A stretch of DNA of 64,000 nt from an uncultured Hyphomonas sp. (GTDB taxonomy: Bacteria; Pseudomonadota; Alphaproteobacteria; Caulobacterales; Hyphomonadaceae), in NCBI RefSeq assembly GCF_963675305.1, contig NZ_OY776147.1:1550001-1614000 (forward strand), written 5' to 3'. Under the pieces are notes generated by a model, which saw only the letters and a list, made by a program, of their open reading frames with translations, was not told the origin of the DNA and ran no database searches. Below are positions 43,598 through 51,296 of the stretch, in pieces (the stretch's first letter is position 1; each line of letters begins with the position of its first letter). The translations under genes were made by a program, and so were the position numbers.

Positions 43598-44968
43598 ATG
43601 TCCATCAACATCACCATGCCGGCGCTCTCTCCCACGATGGAAGAAGGCACGCTGTCCAAATGGCTCGTCAAGGAAGGGGACACGATCTCCTCCGGTGACA
43701 TCATCGCCGAGATCGAGACCGACAAGGCCACGATGGAAGTCGAGGCCGTGGATGAAGGCACCGTCGCCAAACTCCTGGTCGATGCCGGAACCGAAGGCGT
43801 GAAGGTCAACGCGGTCATCGCCGTCCTGGCAGAAGAGGGCGAGGATGCTGCCTCGGTTAAAGTGCCGGATGCGAAGGCCGCACCGGAGCCCGCCAAAGAG
43901 CCTCCTAAAGAGGCAAAGAAAGAGCCATCTGAAGACACGCGGAAGTCAGACAAAGTCACGGCGAAGTCCGATATGGTCATGGATAAGTCCGGTAAAGTCG
44001 GCGGTCGTCAGGGCAAAAAGGAGCTCGCGACCACGCCGCTGCCGTCCGCTAACACCGCTGACGGGCGCATCAAGGCGAGCCCGCTGGCGCGCCGGATCGC
44101 GGACATGAAAGGCATCGATCTCTCCGCCATTTCCGGCACCGGCCCGCGCGGCCGGATCATCAAGCGCGACGTCGAAAATGCGAAGCCTGGCGCTGCGCCG
44201 GCTGCAGCATCTGCAACAGCGCCGAAGCCGGGCGGCCTGATCCTGCCGCAAGTCCTCGACGACCGTATCTACGCGCCAGACAGCTATGAGCTGAAGCCGC
44301 TGGATGGCATGCGCAAGACCGTGGCCCGCCGCCTGACCGAAAGCTTCATGCAGGTGCCGCACTTCCCGCTGAACGTGGACCTCAACATCGACCGGCTACT
44401 CGCCTCGCGATCTGCAATAAATGCTGCAGCAGAGAAGGGTATCAAGATCTCGGTCAATGACATGCTGATCAAGGCCGCGGCCCTCGCCCTGATGGACGAG
44501 CCGGACTGCAATGCCAGCTACACCGACAAAGGCATCGCCTATCACAAGCACGCCAATGTCTCGGTCGCCGTCGCCATCGATGGTGGCCTGATCACGCCAG
44601 TAATCTTCAAGGCCGAAGAGAAAGGCCTCTCCGAAATTTCCAAGGAAATGAAGGATCTGGCAGAGCGCGCCCGGGAGCGTAAGCTGAAGCCGCAGGAATA
44701 TACCGGCGGCACGTTCTCGATCTCGAACCTCGGCATGTTCGGCATCAAATCCTTCGCCTCCATCATCAATCCGCCGGAAGGCATGATCCTCTCCGTCGGC
44801 GCCGGCGAGAAACGCGCTGTGGTGAACGCCAAAGGCAATGTCGAGGCCGCCACGATCATGAGCGTCACGCTCACCTGTGACCACCGCGTCATCGGCGGGG
44901 CCGAAGGCGCGAAATGGCTACAGGCCTTCAAGCGCTACGTCGAAACCCCTGAAGCGATGCTTCTATAG
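43598..44968 (+). CDS. pdhC: pyruvate dehydrogenase E2 component, dihydrolipoyl acetyltransferase
   Basis: A 456-residue core subunit: one lipoyl domain (residues 1-80, ETDKATMEVEA), a Lys/Glu/Ser-rich linker with imperfect KSDKV/KSDMV/KSGKV repeats, a peripheral-subunit-binding domain (ASPLARRIADMKGIDLSAISGTGPRGRI, split, about 150-190) and the catalytic domain. The catalytic His429 lies in DHRVIGG; the Asp usual in the HxxxDG motif is Gly433. It starts 14 nt after pdhB; the lipoyl domain is very similar to that of PdhB. Confidence 0.95.
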   Translation: MSINITMPALSPTMEEGTLSKWLVKEGDTISSGDIIAEIETDKATMEVEAVDEGTVAKLLVDAGTEGVKVNAVIAVLAEEGEDAASVKVPDAKAAPEPAKEPPKEAKKEPSEDTRKSDKVTAKSDMVMDKSGKVGGRQGKKELATTPLPSANTADGRIKASPLARRIADMKGIDLSAISGTGPRGRIIKRDVENAKPGAAPAAASATAPKPGGLILPQVLDDRIYAPDSYELKPLDGMRKTVARRLTESFMQVPHFPLNVDLNIDRLLASRSAINAAAEKGIKISVNDMLIKAAALALMDEPDCNASYTDKGIAYHKHANVSVAVAIDGGLITPVIFKAEEKGLSEISKEMKDLAERARERKLKPQEYTGGTFSISNLGMFGIKSFASIINPPEGMILSVGAGEKRAVVNAKGNVEAATIMSVTLTCDHRVIGGAEGAKWLQAFKRYVETPEAMLL

Positions 44969-44984
44969 GCCGGAAGGGCATTCC

Positions 44985-46400
44985 ATGAGCACCCAATACG
45001 ACCTCATCGTCATCGGTTCCGGCCCCGGCGGCTATGTGACCGCAATCCGGGCGACGCAGCTGGGCCTGAAAACAGCCATCGTTGAGCGCGACGCGCTGGG
45101 CGGTATCTGCCTCAACTGGGGCTGTATCCCCACCAAGGCGCTGCTGCGCTCCGCTGAGGTGCTGTATCTCGCCAAACACGCCAAGGATTTCGGCCTCGTC
45201 ATCAACAAGGCGGATTTCGATCTGGAAGCGGTCGTAAAGCGTTCCCGCGGCGTGGCGAACCAGCTGTCGAATGGCGTGAAATTCCTTATGAAGAAGAACA
45301 AGATCGACGTTCTGGAAGGCACGGCACGCCTTGAAAAAGGCTCGCCTGCGCCGAAAGTCATCGTGAAGGGCAAGGACGGGAAGGATACCTCCTACCAGTC
45401 CAAGCATGTCATCCTCGCCACAGGTGCCCGCGCGCGGGACATCCCGCAGGCTGGGCTCGTCGCCGACGGCAAACTCGTCTGGACCTATCGCGAAGCCATG
45501 ACGCCGGATGTTGTGCCGAAGCGGCTGCTGGTCATCGGCTCTGGTGCCATCGGGATCGAGTTTGCGAGCTTCTATAACGAGCTGGGTGCAGAGACGACCG
45601 TTGTGGAAGTCATGGACCGCATCCTGCCGGTGGAAGACGAGGAGATCTCGAAACACGCCGAGAAGGAATTCAAGAAACAGGGAATGAAGATCCTGACCGG
45701 CACGCAGGTCGGTAACCTCAAACCCGGCAAGAACACCGTGACCGCCGAGATCACTGGCAAGGATGGTAAGAAGGAGACGCAGGAATTCGACCGCGTCATC
45801 CTCGCCGTCGGCATTGTTGGTAATGTCGAAAATCTCGGCCTCGAAGCGCTCGGTGCGAAGATCGAGAAAACCCACGTTGTGGTCGACGGCCATGGCAAGA
45901 CAGGTTTGCCCGGCCTTTACGCCATTGGCGACCTGACCGGTCCGCCCTGGCTTGCCCACAAGGCGAGCCATGAAGGCGTCATGTGCGTCGAGGGTATCGC
46001 GGGCAAGGGCCATGGCGAGAAGTTCGATCCCTGGAATGTGCCCGGCTGCACCTATTCGCACCCGCAGGTCGCCAGCGTTGGTCTCACGGAGAAGGCGGCG
46101 AAGGAAAAGGGCTACGACATCAAGGTCGGCCGCTTCCCATTCATCGGGAACGGCAAAGCCATTGCCCTCGGCGCACCGGATGGCTTCGTGAAGACCGTTT
46201 TCGACAAGAAAACCGGCGAACTGCTCGGCGCGCACATGGTCGGCGCGGAAGTAACTGAGCTGATCCAGGGCTATGTCATCGCCCGGCAGGGTGAGCTGAC
46301 GGAGCAGGACCTCGCGCACACTGTCTTCCCACACCCAACGCTGTCGGAAATGATGCACGAATCCGTGCTCGATGCGGAAGGGCGCGTCCTCCACACCTAA
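44985..46400 (+). CDS. lpd: dihydrolipoyl dehydrogenase (E3)
   Basis: A 471-residue FAD/NAD disulfide oxidoreductase that reoxidises dihydrolipoyl groups. FAD loop VIGSGPGGYVTA, redox-active disulfide Cys42/Cys47 in GGICLNWGCIPTKALL, NAD loop VIGSGAIGIEFASF, second FAD segment LYAIGDLTGPPWLAH and C-terminal HTVFPHPTLSE with the catalytic His-Glu pair. GGAAGGGC before 44985 sets the start; the longer frame to 44877 lies in pdhC. It completes the pyruvate dehydrogenase operon. Confidence 0.97.
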   Translation: MSTQYDLIVIGSGPGGYVTAIRATQLGLKTAIVERDALGGICLNWGCIPTKALLRSAEVLYLAKHAKDFGLVINKADFDLEAVVKRSRGVANQLSNGVKFLMKKNKIDVLEGTARLEKGSPAPKVIVKGKDGKDTSYQSKHVILATGARARDIPQAGLVADGKLVWTYREAMTPDVVPKRLLVIGSGAIGIEFASFYNELGAETTVVEVMDRILPVEDEEISKHAEKEFKKQGMKILTGTQVGNLKPGKNTVTAEITGKDGKKETQEFDRVILAVGIVGNVENLGLEALGAKIEKTHVVVDGHGKTGLPGLYAIGDLTGPPWLAHKASHEGVMCVEGIAGKGHGEKFDPWNVPGCTYSHPQVASVGLTEKAAKEKGYDIKVGRFPFIGNGKAIALGAPDGFVKTVFDKKTGELLGAHMVGAEVTELIQGYVIARQGELTEQDLAHTVFPHPTLSEMMHESVLDAEGRVLHT

Positions 46401-46479
46401 GCGCGCGACAGCCGCTTCCTTGCCCTTGCGCAATCCGGCCTGATACGCAGGATGCGTGCATCAAGGTCAGGGGTTGCAG

Positions 46480-47625
46480 ATGATCGGAAGACTAGCCGCG
46501 TGTATGGTTGTGGTAGCGGGACTGGCGGCATGTGCGCCGAAGCCTGCGCCTGAAGAGGACAAGCCGGTCGTGACCGAACCTGCCGCAGACCTGCCGGAAC
46601 CGAGGGAAGGCGTGGTCACAGACCGTTTCGCGCGTCTCGCACTCGCCTGCGTTCACAAGGAGTATCCGAACAAGATCGGCCACCTCATGAATTCCGATGC
46701 GGATGCCGGTACACCTCGGGAGTTCCATCCGGCCTTCTACGGCTGCTTCGACTGGCATTCATCGGTACATGGTCACTGGCTGCTTGTGCGCATCCTCAAC
46801 ACCGATCCGGACACGCCTTACCGCCCGGCGATCATCGACGCGCTGTCGCAGAGTTTCACACCGGAAAACATTGCTGGCGAGCTGGCCTACTTCGAGGCGC
46901 CAGGCCGGGCGGGCTTCGAACGTCCCTATGGCCAGGCCTGGTTTCTGCAGCTGATGAGCGAGCTCCGCGAAGGGGATTTCCCGGAGGCTGCAACCTGGGT
47001 CGAAACCCTCTCGCCGCTGGAAGACCAGATAGAGGCGAACACCTCGGCCTGGCTCGACAAACTGGTTTATCCGATCCGCATCGGCACCCACAATCAGACG
47101 GCTTTCGCCTTCGGCCTCATGTTGGATTGGGCCGACACGGCAGATCGCATGCAATTTCGTGAGAAACTTGCCGCCAAAGTGCTGGGCTTCCATGAGAAAG
47201 ACGTGAACTGCCCGTTGGCCTATGAGCCTTCGGGCGAGGACTTCCTGTCGCCCTGTCTGATGGAAGCAGACCTCATGCGCCGCGTTATGGGCACAGAGCA
47301 ATATGCCGCCTGGCTGAGCCTGTTCCTGCCACAGATCCCTGTGGATGGCAGTGCCGACTGGCTGGAGCCCGGCATGGTGCTCGACCCGTCCGACGGCAAG
47401 CTCGTCCACCTCGATGGCGTAAATCTTTCCCGTGCCTGGGCGCTTGAGGGCATCGCCTCAGCTCTGCCGCCGAGCGACCCTCGACGGGCCGCGTTGCTGG
47501 CCGCTGCCGCGCGCCATAAGGAAACCGGTATCGCGGCCGTCAGCGACACGCACTATTCGGGTAGCCACTGGCTCGCGAGCTTTGCGACCTATCTGGAAAC
47601 ACGCCGGGGCATACGCGTCGAATGA
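46480..47625 (+). CDS. DUF2891-like lipoprotein
   Basis: A 381-residue predicted lipoprotein (MIGRLAACMVVVAGLAAC, lipobox LAAC at about 15-18) followed by an acidic Pro-rich linker and a DUF2891-type domain: RFARLALACVHKEYPNKIGHLM, then FHPAFYGCFDWHSSVHGHWLLVR (split) and a C-terminal DTHYSGSHWLASFATYL. The many conserved His, Asp and Trp residues suggest a metal-dependent or glycan-related fold, but the function is unknown. Its stop overlaps the start of the NRAMP-like gene (ATGA), tying it to the 5-oxoprolinase genes. Confidence 0.85.
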   Translation: MIGRLAACMVVVAGLAACAPKPAPEEDKPVVTEPAADLPEPREGVVTDRFARLALACVHKEYPNKIGHLMNSDADAGTPREFHPAFYGCFDWHSSVHGHWLLVRILNTDPDTPYRPAIIDALSQSFTPENIAGELAYFEAPGRAGFERPYGQAWFLQLMSELREGDFPEAATWVETLSPLEDQIEANTSAWLDKLVYPIRIGTHNQTAFAFGLMLDWADTADRMQFREKLAAKVLGFHEKDVNCPLAYEPSGEDFLSPCLMEADLMRRVMGTEQYAAWLSLFLPQIPVDGSADWLEPGMVLDPSDGKLVHLDGVNLSRAWALEGIASALPPSDPRRAALLAAAARHKETGIAAVSDTHYSGSHWLASFATYLETRRGIRVE

Positions 47626-48830
47626 AGTTGCCATTCGGTCCCGGCGCACTGGTCGCAGCAGCCTTCATAGGGCCGGGCACCGTCACCGCCTGTACGCTGG
47701 CTGGCGCAAACTTTGGCTACGCCCTGATCTGGGCGCTGGTCTTTGCGACCATCGCGACCATGGTTCTGCAGGACATGGCAGCCCGACTGGGTATCGCCAG
47801 CGGCAAAGGGCTGGGCGAGGCACTTATCGCGCCCGGAACGCCAATCGTCCTGAAATGGCTGTCAGTGGCCCTGGTTATGGCGGCATTGGCGCTTGGGAAT
47901 GCTGCATATGAAGCGGGTAATTTGTCCGGTGGTGCTCTGGGCGCAGGGGCCGCGTTTGGTTTGGCTGAGACAGCCCAGCGGGGGATTGTCTGGGTGCTGG
48001 CGGGATTGGCGGCGGCGGTTATTCTGATCGGGCGCTACAAGCTGCTGGAGCGGCTTCTGGTCGGATTGGTCATCCTGATGAGCCTCGCATTTGCGGGCAG
48101 CCTGCTTCTGGTTCGCCCGGATGTAACGCAAATGTTCATGGGCCTTAGGCCGGGTTTGCCGGAAGGCAGTCTTCTGACGGCCATTGCCCTCATCGGGACG
48201 ACGATTGTTCCCTATAATCTCTTCCTGCACGCAGCCTCCGTCCGCGAGAAATGGCCGGAAGGCGGACCCGAAGCGCTCCGCGCCGCCAGCGCCGACACGC
48301 GTGCCTCGATTGGCCTTGGAGGGTTGATTTCGATCCTGATCCTCTCAACGGCTGCGGCCAGCCTCTTCGGCTCAGGCATTCAGATACAGGGCGCGGCCGA
48401 TATGGCAGCAAGCCTGGAGCCGGCCTATGGACCGCTGGCGCGCCTCCTGGTTGGCGCTGGCCTTTTGGCGGCAGGCTTGTCATCTGCGGTGACGGCCCCG
48501 ATTGCGACGGCGTACGCTGTTTGTGAGGTAACCGGTCTGCGCAATCGCGGACAGGCATTCCGGGGAATCGCTCTGGCCGTCCTTGCCATCGGAACAATCG
48601 TTGCGTCGCTCGGTCTGAAGCCAGTGAACCTGATCCTTGTCGCCCAGGTTGCGAACGGTATCTTGCTGCCGATCGTCGCTGTGTTTCTGATTGTCACCAT
48701 GAACCGGAAATCCATTCTCGGGGAGCATGTGAATGGTCTCTGGAGCAACATTCTGGGGAGCATCGTTGTTCTGATTGCCAGTGGCTTTGGATTGAGACTT
48801 GTTCTGCGGGCGTTCGGGGTCTGGCCGTGA
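47622..48830 (+). CDS. NRAMP-fold transporter lacking the canonical metal ligands (YcsG-like)
   Basis: A 402-residue inner-membrane protein with about eleven helices. The family frame is clear, but the signature sites differ: in helix 1 canonical DPGN reads GPGT (FIGPGTVTACTLAG, residues 17-20), and in helix 6 canonical MPH reads VPY (TIVPYNLFLHA, near residue 197). The Asp, Asn and Met that coordinate Mn or Fe are therefore gone. The gene is coupled to pxpA by overlap, as the Bacillus subtilis NRAMP-like ycsG is next to ycsF. I infer an organic substrate, perhaps 5-oxoproline, rather than a metal ion. Confidence 0.85.
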   Translation: MKLPFGPGALVAAAFIGPGTVTACTLAGANFGYALIWALVFATIATMVLQDMAARLGIASGKGLGEALIAPGTPIVLKWLSVALVMAALALGNAAYEAGNLSGGALGAGAAFGLAETAQRGIVWVLAGLAAAVILIGRYKLLERLLVGLVILMSLAFAGSLLLVRPDVTQMFMGLRPGLPEGSLLTAIALIGTTIVPYNLFLHAASVREKWPEGGPEALRAASADTRASIGLGGLISILILSTAAASLFGSGIQIQGAADMAASLEPAYGPLARLLVGAGLLAAGLSSAVTAPIATAYAVCEVTGLRNRGQAFRGIALAVLAIGTIVASLGLKPVNLILVAQVANGILLPIVAVFLIVTMNRKSILGEHVNGLWSNILGSIVVLIASGFGLRLVLRAFGVWP

Positions 48831-49579
48831 GAACTTCGATTTGTCTGAACGCGGATGTGGGCGAATTGCCGGGGCCGGAAGGCCGGGCACTTGATCGGGC
48901 AATCCTGGATGTCGTAACCCGATGTAGTATCGCCTGCGGAGGTCATGCGGGAGATGACGATACCATGGCGGCGACCATCCGTGCCGCGCAGGCCAGGGGC
49001 GTGAGAATTGGCGCACACCCGTCTTATCCTGACAGGGAAGGTTTCGGCCGGTCACGGGCAAACATCGGTGACGAAGACCTGTTCCGTTCCCTGATGTCTC
49101 AGGTCAGGACACTGAAAGCGATTGCCCGGGAGCGCAACACCACTATTGCTCACCTCAAGCCGCATGGCGCTTTGTACAACGACGCGGCGAAGAGTGAGCC
49201 CCTCGCAGAACGCGTGGTCTCCCTGTGTCTCGAAACGGATATACCGGAACTTATTGGGCCGCCGGAGTCAGAGCTGGAAGCGAGCGCAAAACGGGCTGGC
49301 CTTGTTTTTGTCGCCGAGGCATTTGCGGACCGCTCTTATGAGGTCGATGGCAGCCTGACACCCCGGACCATGGAAGGGGCATTGATCACCGATGATGCCC
49401 GCCAATTGGAACAGGTCCTCACTTTGATTGAAAGCGGGCACGTCACTGCACGCACAGGAGAAGTCATCAAAGTGCCTGCCGATACAATTTGTCTGCACGG
49501 AGACACGCCCGGCGCTGCCCGTGCAGCGCACCTCCTCAAGACGTCTTTGCTGGACCGCGGCGTAACGATTGAGGCGTGA
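48827..49579 (+). CDS. pxpA: 5-oxoprolinase subunit A (LamB/YcsF family)
   Basis: A 250-residue subunit of the ATP-dependent prokaryotic 5-oxoprolinase, which opens pyroglutamate to glutamate. Signatures: ICLNADVGE, SIACGGHAGD, IGAHPSYPDREGFGR, LKPHGALYN, EAFADRSY and ICLHGDTPGA. The start is a GTG at 48827 overlapping the transporter stop (GTGA). pxpB follows 3 nt after its stop. Confidence 0.95.
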   Translation: MRTSICLNADVGELPGPEGRALDRAILDVVTRCSIACGGHAGDDDTMAATIRAAQARGVRIGAHPSYPDREGFGRSRANIGDEDLFRSLMSQVRTLKAIARERNTTIAHLKPHGALYNDAAKSEPLAERVVSLCLETDIPELIGPPESELEASAKRAGLVFVAEAFADRSYEVDGSLTPRTMEGALITDDARQLEQVLTLIESGHVTARTGEVIKVPADTICLHGDTPGAARAAHLLKTSLLDRGVTIEA

Positions 49580-49582
49580 GGC

Positions 49583-50215
49583 ATGATCGATTGCGATATT
49601 GCTCTTCTCGGCGATGACGCGGTGTCCCTGAGGCCGGTTGATAGGGAGCATCGCCATACGCTTGCGCAGTCTCTGCGCGAAAGCGAGCGCTGGGTGGATG
49701 TCGTGCCGGGCAAGGAGATCGTTGCGGTCCAGTTCGACCCTCAGGTCACGGCGCCTGCGGAGGCAGTTGCTGGTCTTGAAGACTGGCTGAAAAACTATGA
49801 CGGGCAGTCGTCCGGAGCAGGGGAGCCGATGGAGCTCGTGTTGGATACGTCTGCCGCAAACGCTCCGGATCTGGAGGCTCTTGCGCAGCAAAACAAACTG
49901 TCGCCGGAGGCATTCCTGCAGAAAGTCATTCAGAGCAAATTGGTCGTTGACATGCTCGGTTTCACTCCGGGCTTTGCCTATGTCGATGGTGTGGATAAGA
50001 GTCTGGTGGCGGAACGCCTATCCGTGCCCAGAGTAAAGGTGCCAGCCGGTTCGGTAGGGCTGCTGAGTGGTCAGATCGGATTGTATGCTCTCGAAGGGCC
50101 GGGCGGTTGGCCAATCATTGGCCGCCTGAACAAAAAGCTGTTCGACGCAGAGAAGCGAAATCCGTTCCTGCTGCAGGCGGGGCAACCGATTTCCCTGAAG
50201 CTGGCAGCCAGTTGA
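49583..50215 (+). CDS. pxpB: 5-oxoprolinase subunit B (KipI family)
   Basis: A 210-residue cyclophilin-like subunit of 5-oxoprolinase. It has DIALLGDDAVSLRP at the N terminus, the region VDMLGFTPGFAYVDGVD and the C-terminal VPAGSVGLLSGQIGLYALEGPGGWPIIGRLN (split), all typical of the KipI/PxpB family. Compared with B. subtilis KipI, the same protein family includes a kinase inhibitor, but the pxpA and pxpC neighbours fix the metabolic role. It is followed by pxpC 1 nt later. Confidence 0.93.
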   Translation: MIDCDIALLGDDAVSLRPVDREHRHTLAQSLRESERWVDVVPGKEIVAVQFDPQVTAPAEAVAGLEDWLKNYDGQSSGAGEPMELVLDTSAANAPDLEALAQQNKLSPEAFLQKVIQSKLVVDMLGFTPGFAYVDGVDKSLVAERLSVPRVKVPAGSVGLLSGQIGLYALEGPGGWPIIGRLNKKLFDAEKRNPFLLQAGQPISLKLAAS

Positions 50216-50216
50216 T

Positions 50217-51146
50217 ATGAGCTTCGTTGTACTAAAACCGGGGCTTCAAACGACGCTGCAAGCGGCGCCACGACATGGATTTCGTCACATGGGCGTGCCA
50301 GCGTCGGGGGCTGCAGATCCTCTCTCCATGGCGCTTGCCAACAGACTGGTCGGCAATCCTTCGGATGCCTGCTCGCTGGAAATTCCATTCGGCGTGTTTG
50401 CGCTGGAGGCGCAGGCGGAAGCAAGAGTAGCGGTGACGGGCGCTCCGGCAACAGTTCTGATAAATGGCAAAGCCGCGTCCATACACAAGACTTTAGCGGT
50501 ACGGTCAGGGGATGCGATAGAACTCGGTCCAGCTGAAACAGGGGCACGCGTATACCTGTCCGTCGCGGGAGGCTTTGCGGGGAGCGCTTTTCTGGGAAGT
50601 CTGTCGACCTATCTGCCAGCCGGGTTTGGCGGACAGGAAGGGCGCGCGCTCAAGAATGGAGATATGCTCTCTCTATGCAACCCAGACACCGACCCGGTTG
50701 ATCTGGAGACACCTGAACACATGCGACAGGTCTTTTCTCATGGGTTCGCTTTGCGTTGTGTTCCGGGTCCGGATGAAGACCTGATTGTCGGCTGGGATCG
50801 CAATCAGGATTTCGTGGCATCAAGGCGGGCCGACAGGACAGGCATCGAAGTCACGGGTTCCTGGCCACGTTTGGAGAATTCTGCGTTGAAACCGAGCGCG
50901 CCGATATTTCCCGGTGGTGTTCAGCTAACACCATCCGGCGCGGCTTTTGTCCTGTTGCAGGACGCGCAGACCACCGGCGGCTACCCTCATGTTCTGCAGG
51001 TCGCTCATGTCGACCGGCACCTGCTTGGGCAAATCCGGCCGGGTAATCGAATTCAGTTCCTGAAAAGGACTCCCGAAGAAGCCGCTGAGGATCTGCGGGA
51101 GAAGATAGCATACTTCCGAGAGTGGTTACCTGATCTGCATCTCTAA
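50217..51146 (+). CDS. pxpC: 5-oxoprolinase subunit C (KipA/biotin-dependent carboxylase-like family)
   Basis: A 309-residue subunit with the family motifs VLKPGLQTTLQ, HMGVPASGAADPLSMALANRLVG (split), YLSVAGGF and DAQTTGGYPHVLQVAHVDRHLLGQIRPG (split). With PxpA and PxpB it makes 5-oxoprolinase, which recycles spontaneously formed pyroglutamate. It ends the operon; its TAA overlaps the ccoS stop on the other strand by 4 nt. Confidence 0.94.
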   Translation: MSFVVLKPGLQTTLQAAPRHGFRHMGVPASGAADPLSMALANRLVGNPSDACSLEIPFGVFALEAQAEARVAVTGAPATVLINGKAASIHKTLAVRSGDAIELGPAETGARVYLSVAGGFAGSAFLGSLSTYLPAGFGGQEGRALKNGDMLSLCNPDTDPVDLETPEHMRQVFSHGFALRCVPGPDEDLIVGWDRNQDFVASRRADRTGIEVTGSWPRLENSALKPSAPIFPGGVQLTPSGAAFVLLQDAQTTGGYPHVLQVAHVDRHLLGQIRPGNRIQFLKRTPEEAAEDLREKIAYFREWLPDLHL

Positions 51147-51295
51147 AGGGGCTTGTCTTCATCATCGATGAGGATGCGATTGGCAGACCCGACGGGGTCA
51201 TCGAACTGCCCCGATCGTACAGACCATATGAATGCGCCCAATCCGAGCAGGCCCATGAAAAGGGCAATCGGGATAAGAAAGAGAATACCGCTCAT
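51143..51295 (-). CDS. ccoS: cbb3-type cytochrome oxidase assembly protein CcoS
   Basis: A 50-residue single-spanning protein: MSGILFLIPIALFMGLLGLG forms the membrane helix, followed by FIWSVRSGQFDDPVGSANRI, the typical CcoS consensus. It is needed for heme and copper insertion into the cbb3 oxidase in other bacteria. It starts 1 nt after the ccoI stop and ends the cco cluster. Confidence 0.93.
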   Translation of the reverse strand: MSGILFLIPIALFMGLLGLGAFIWSVRSGQFDDPVGSANRILIDDEDKPL

Positions 51296-51296
51296 A

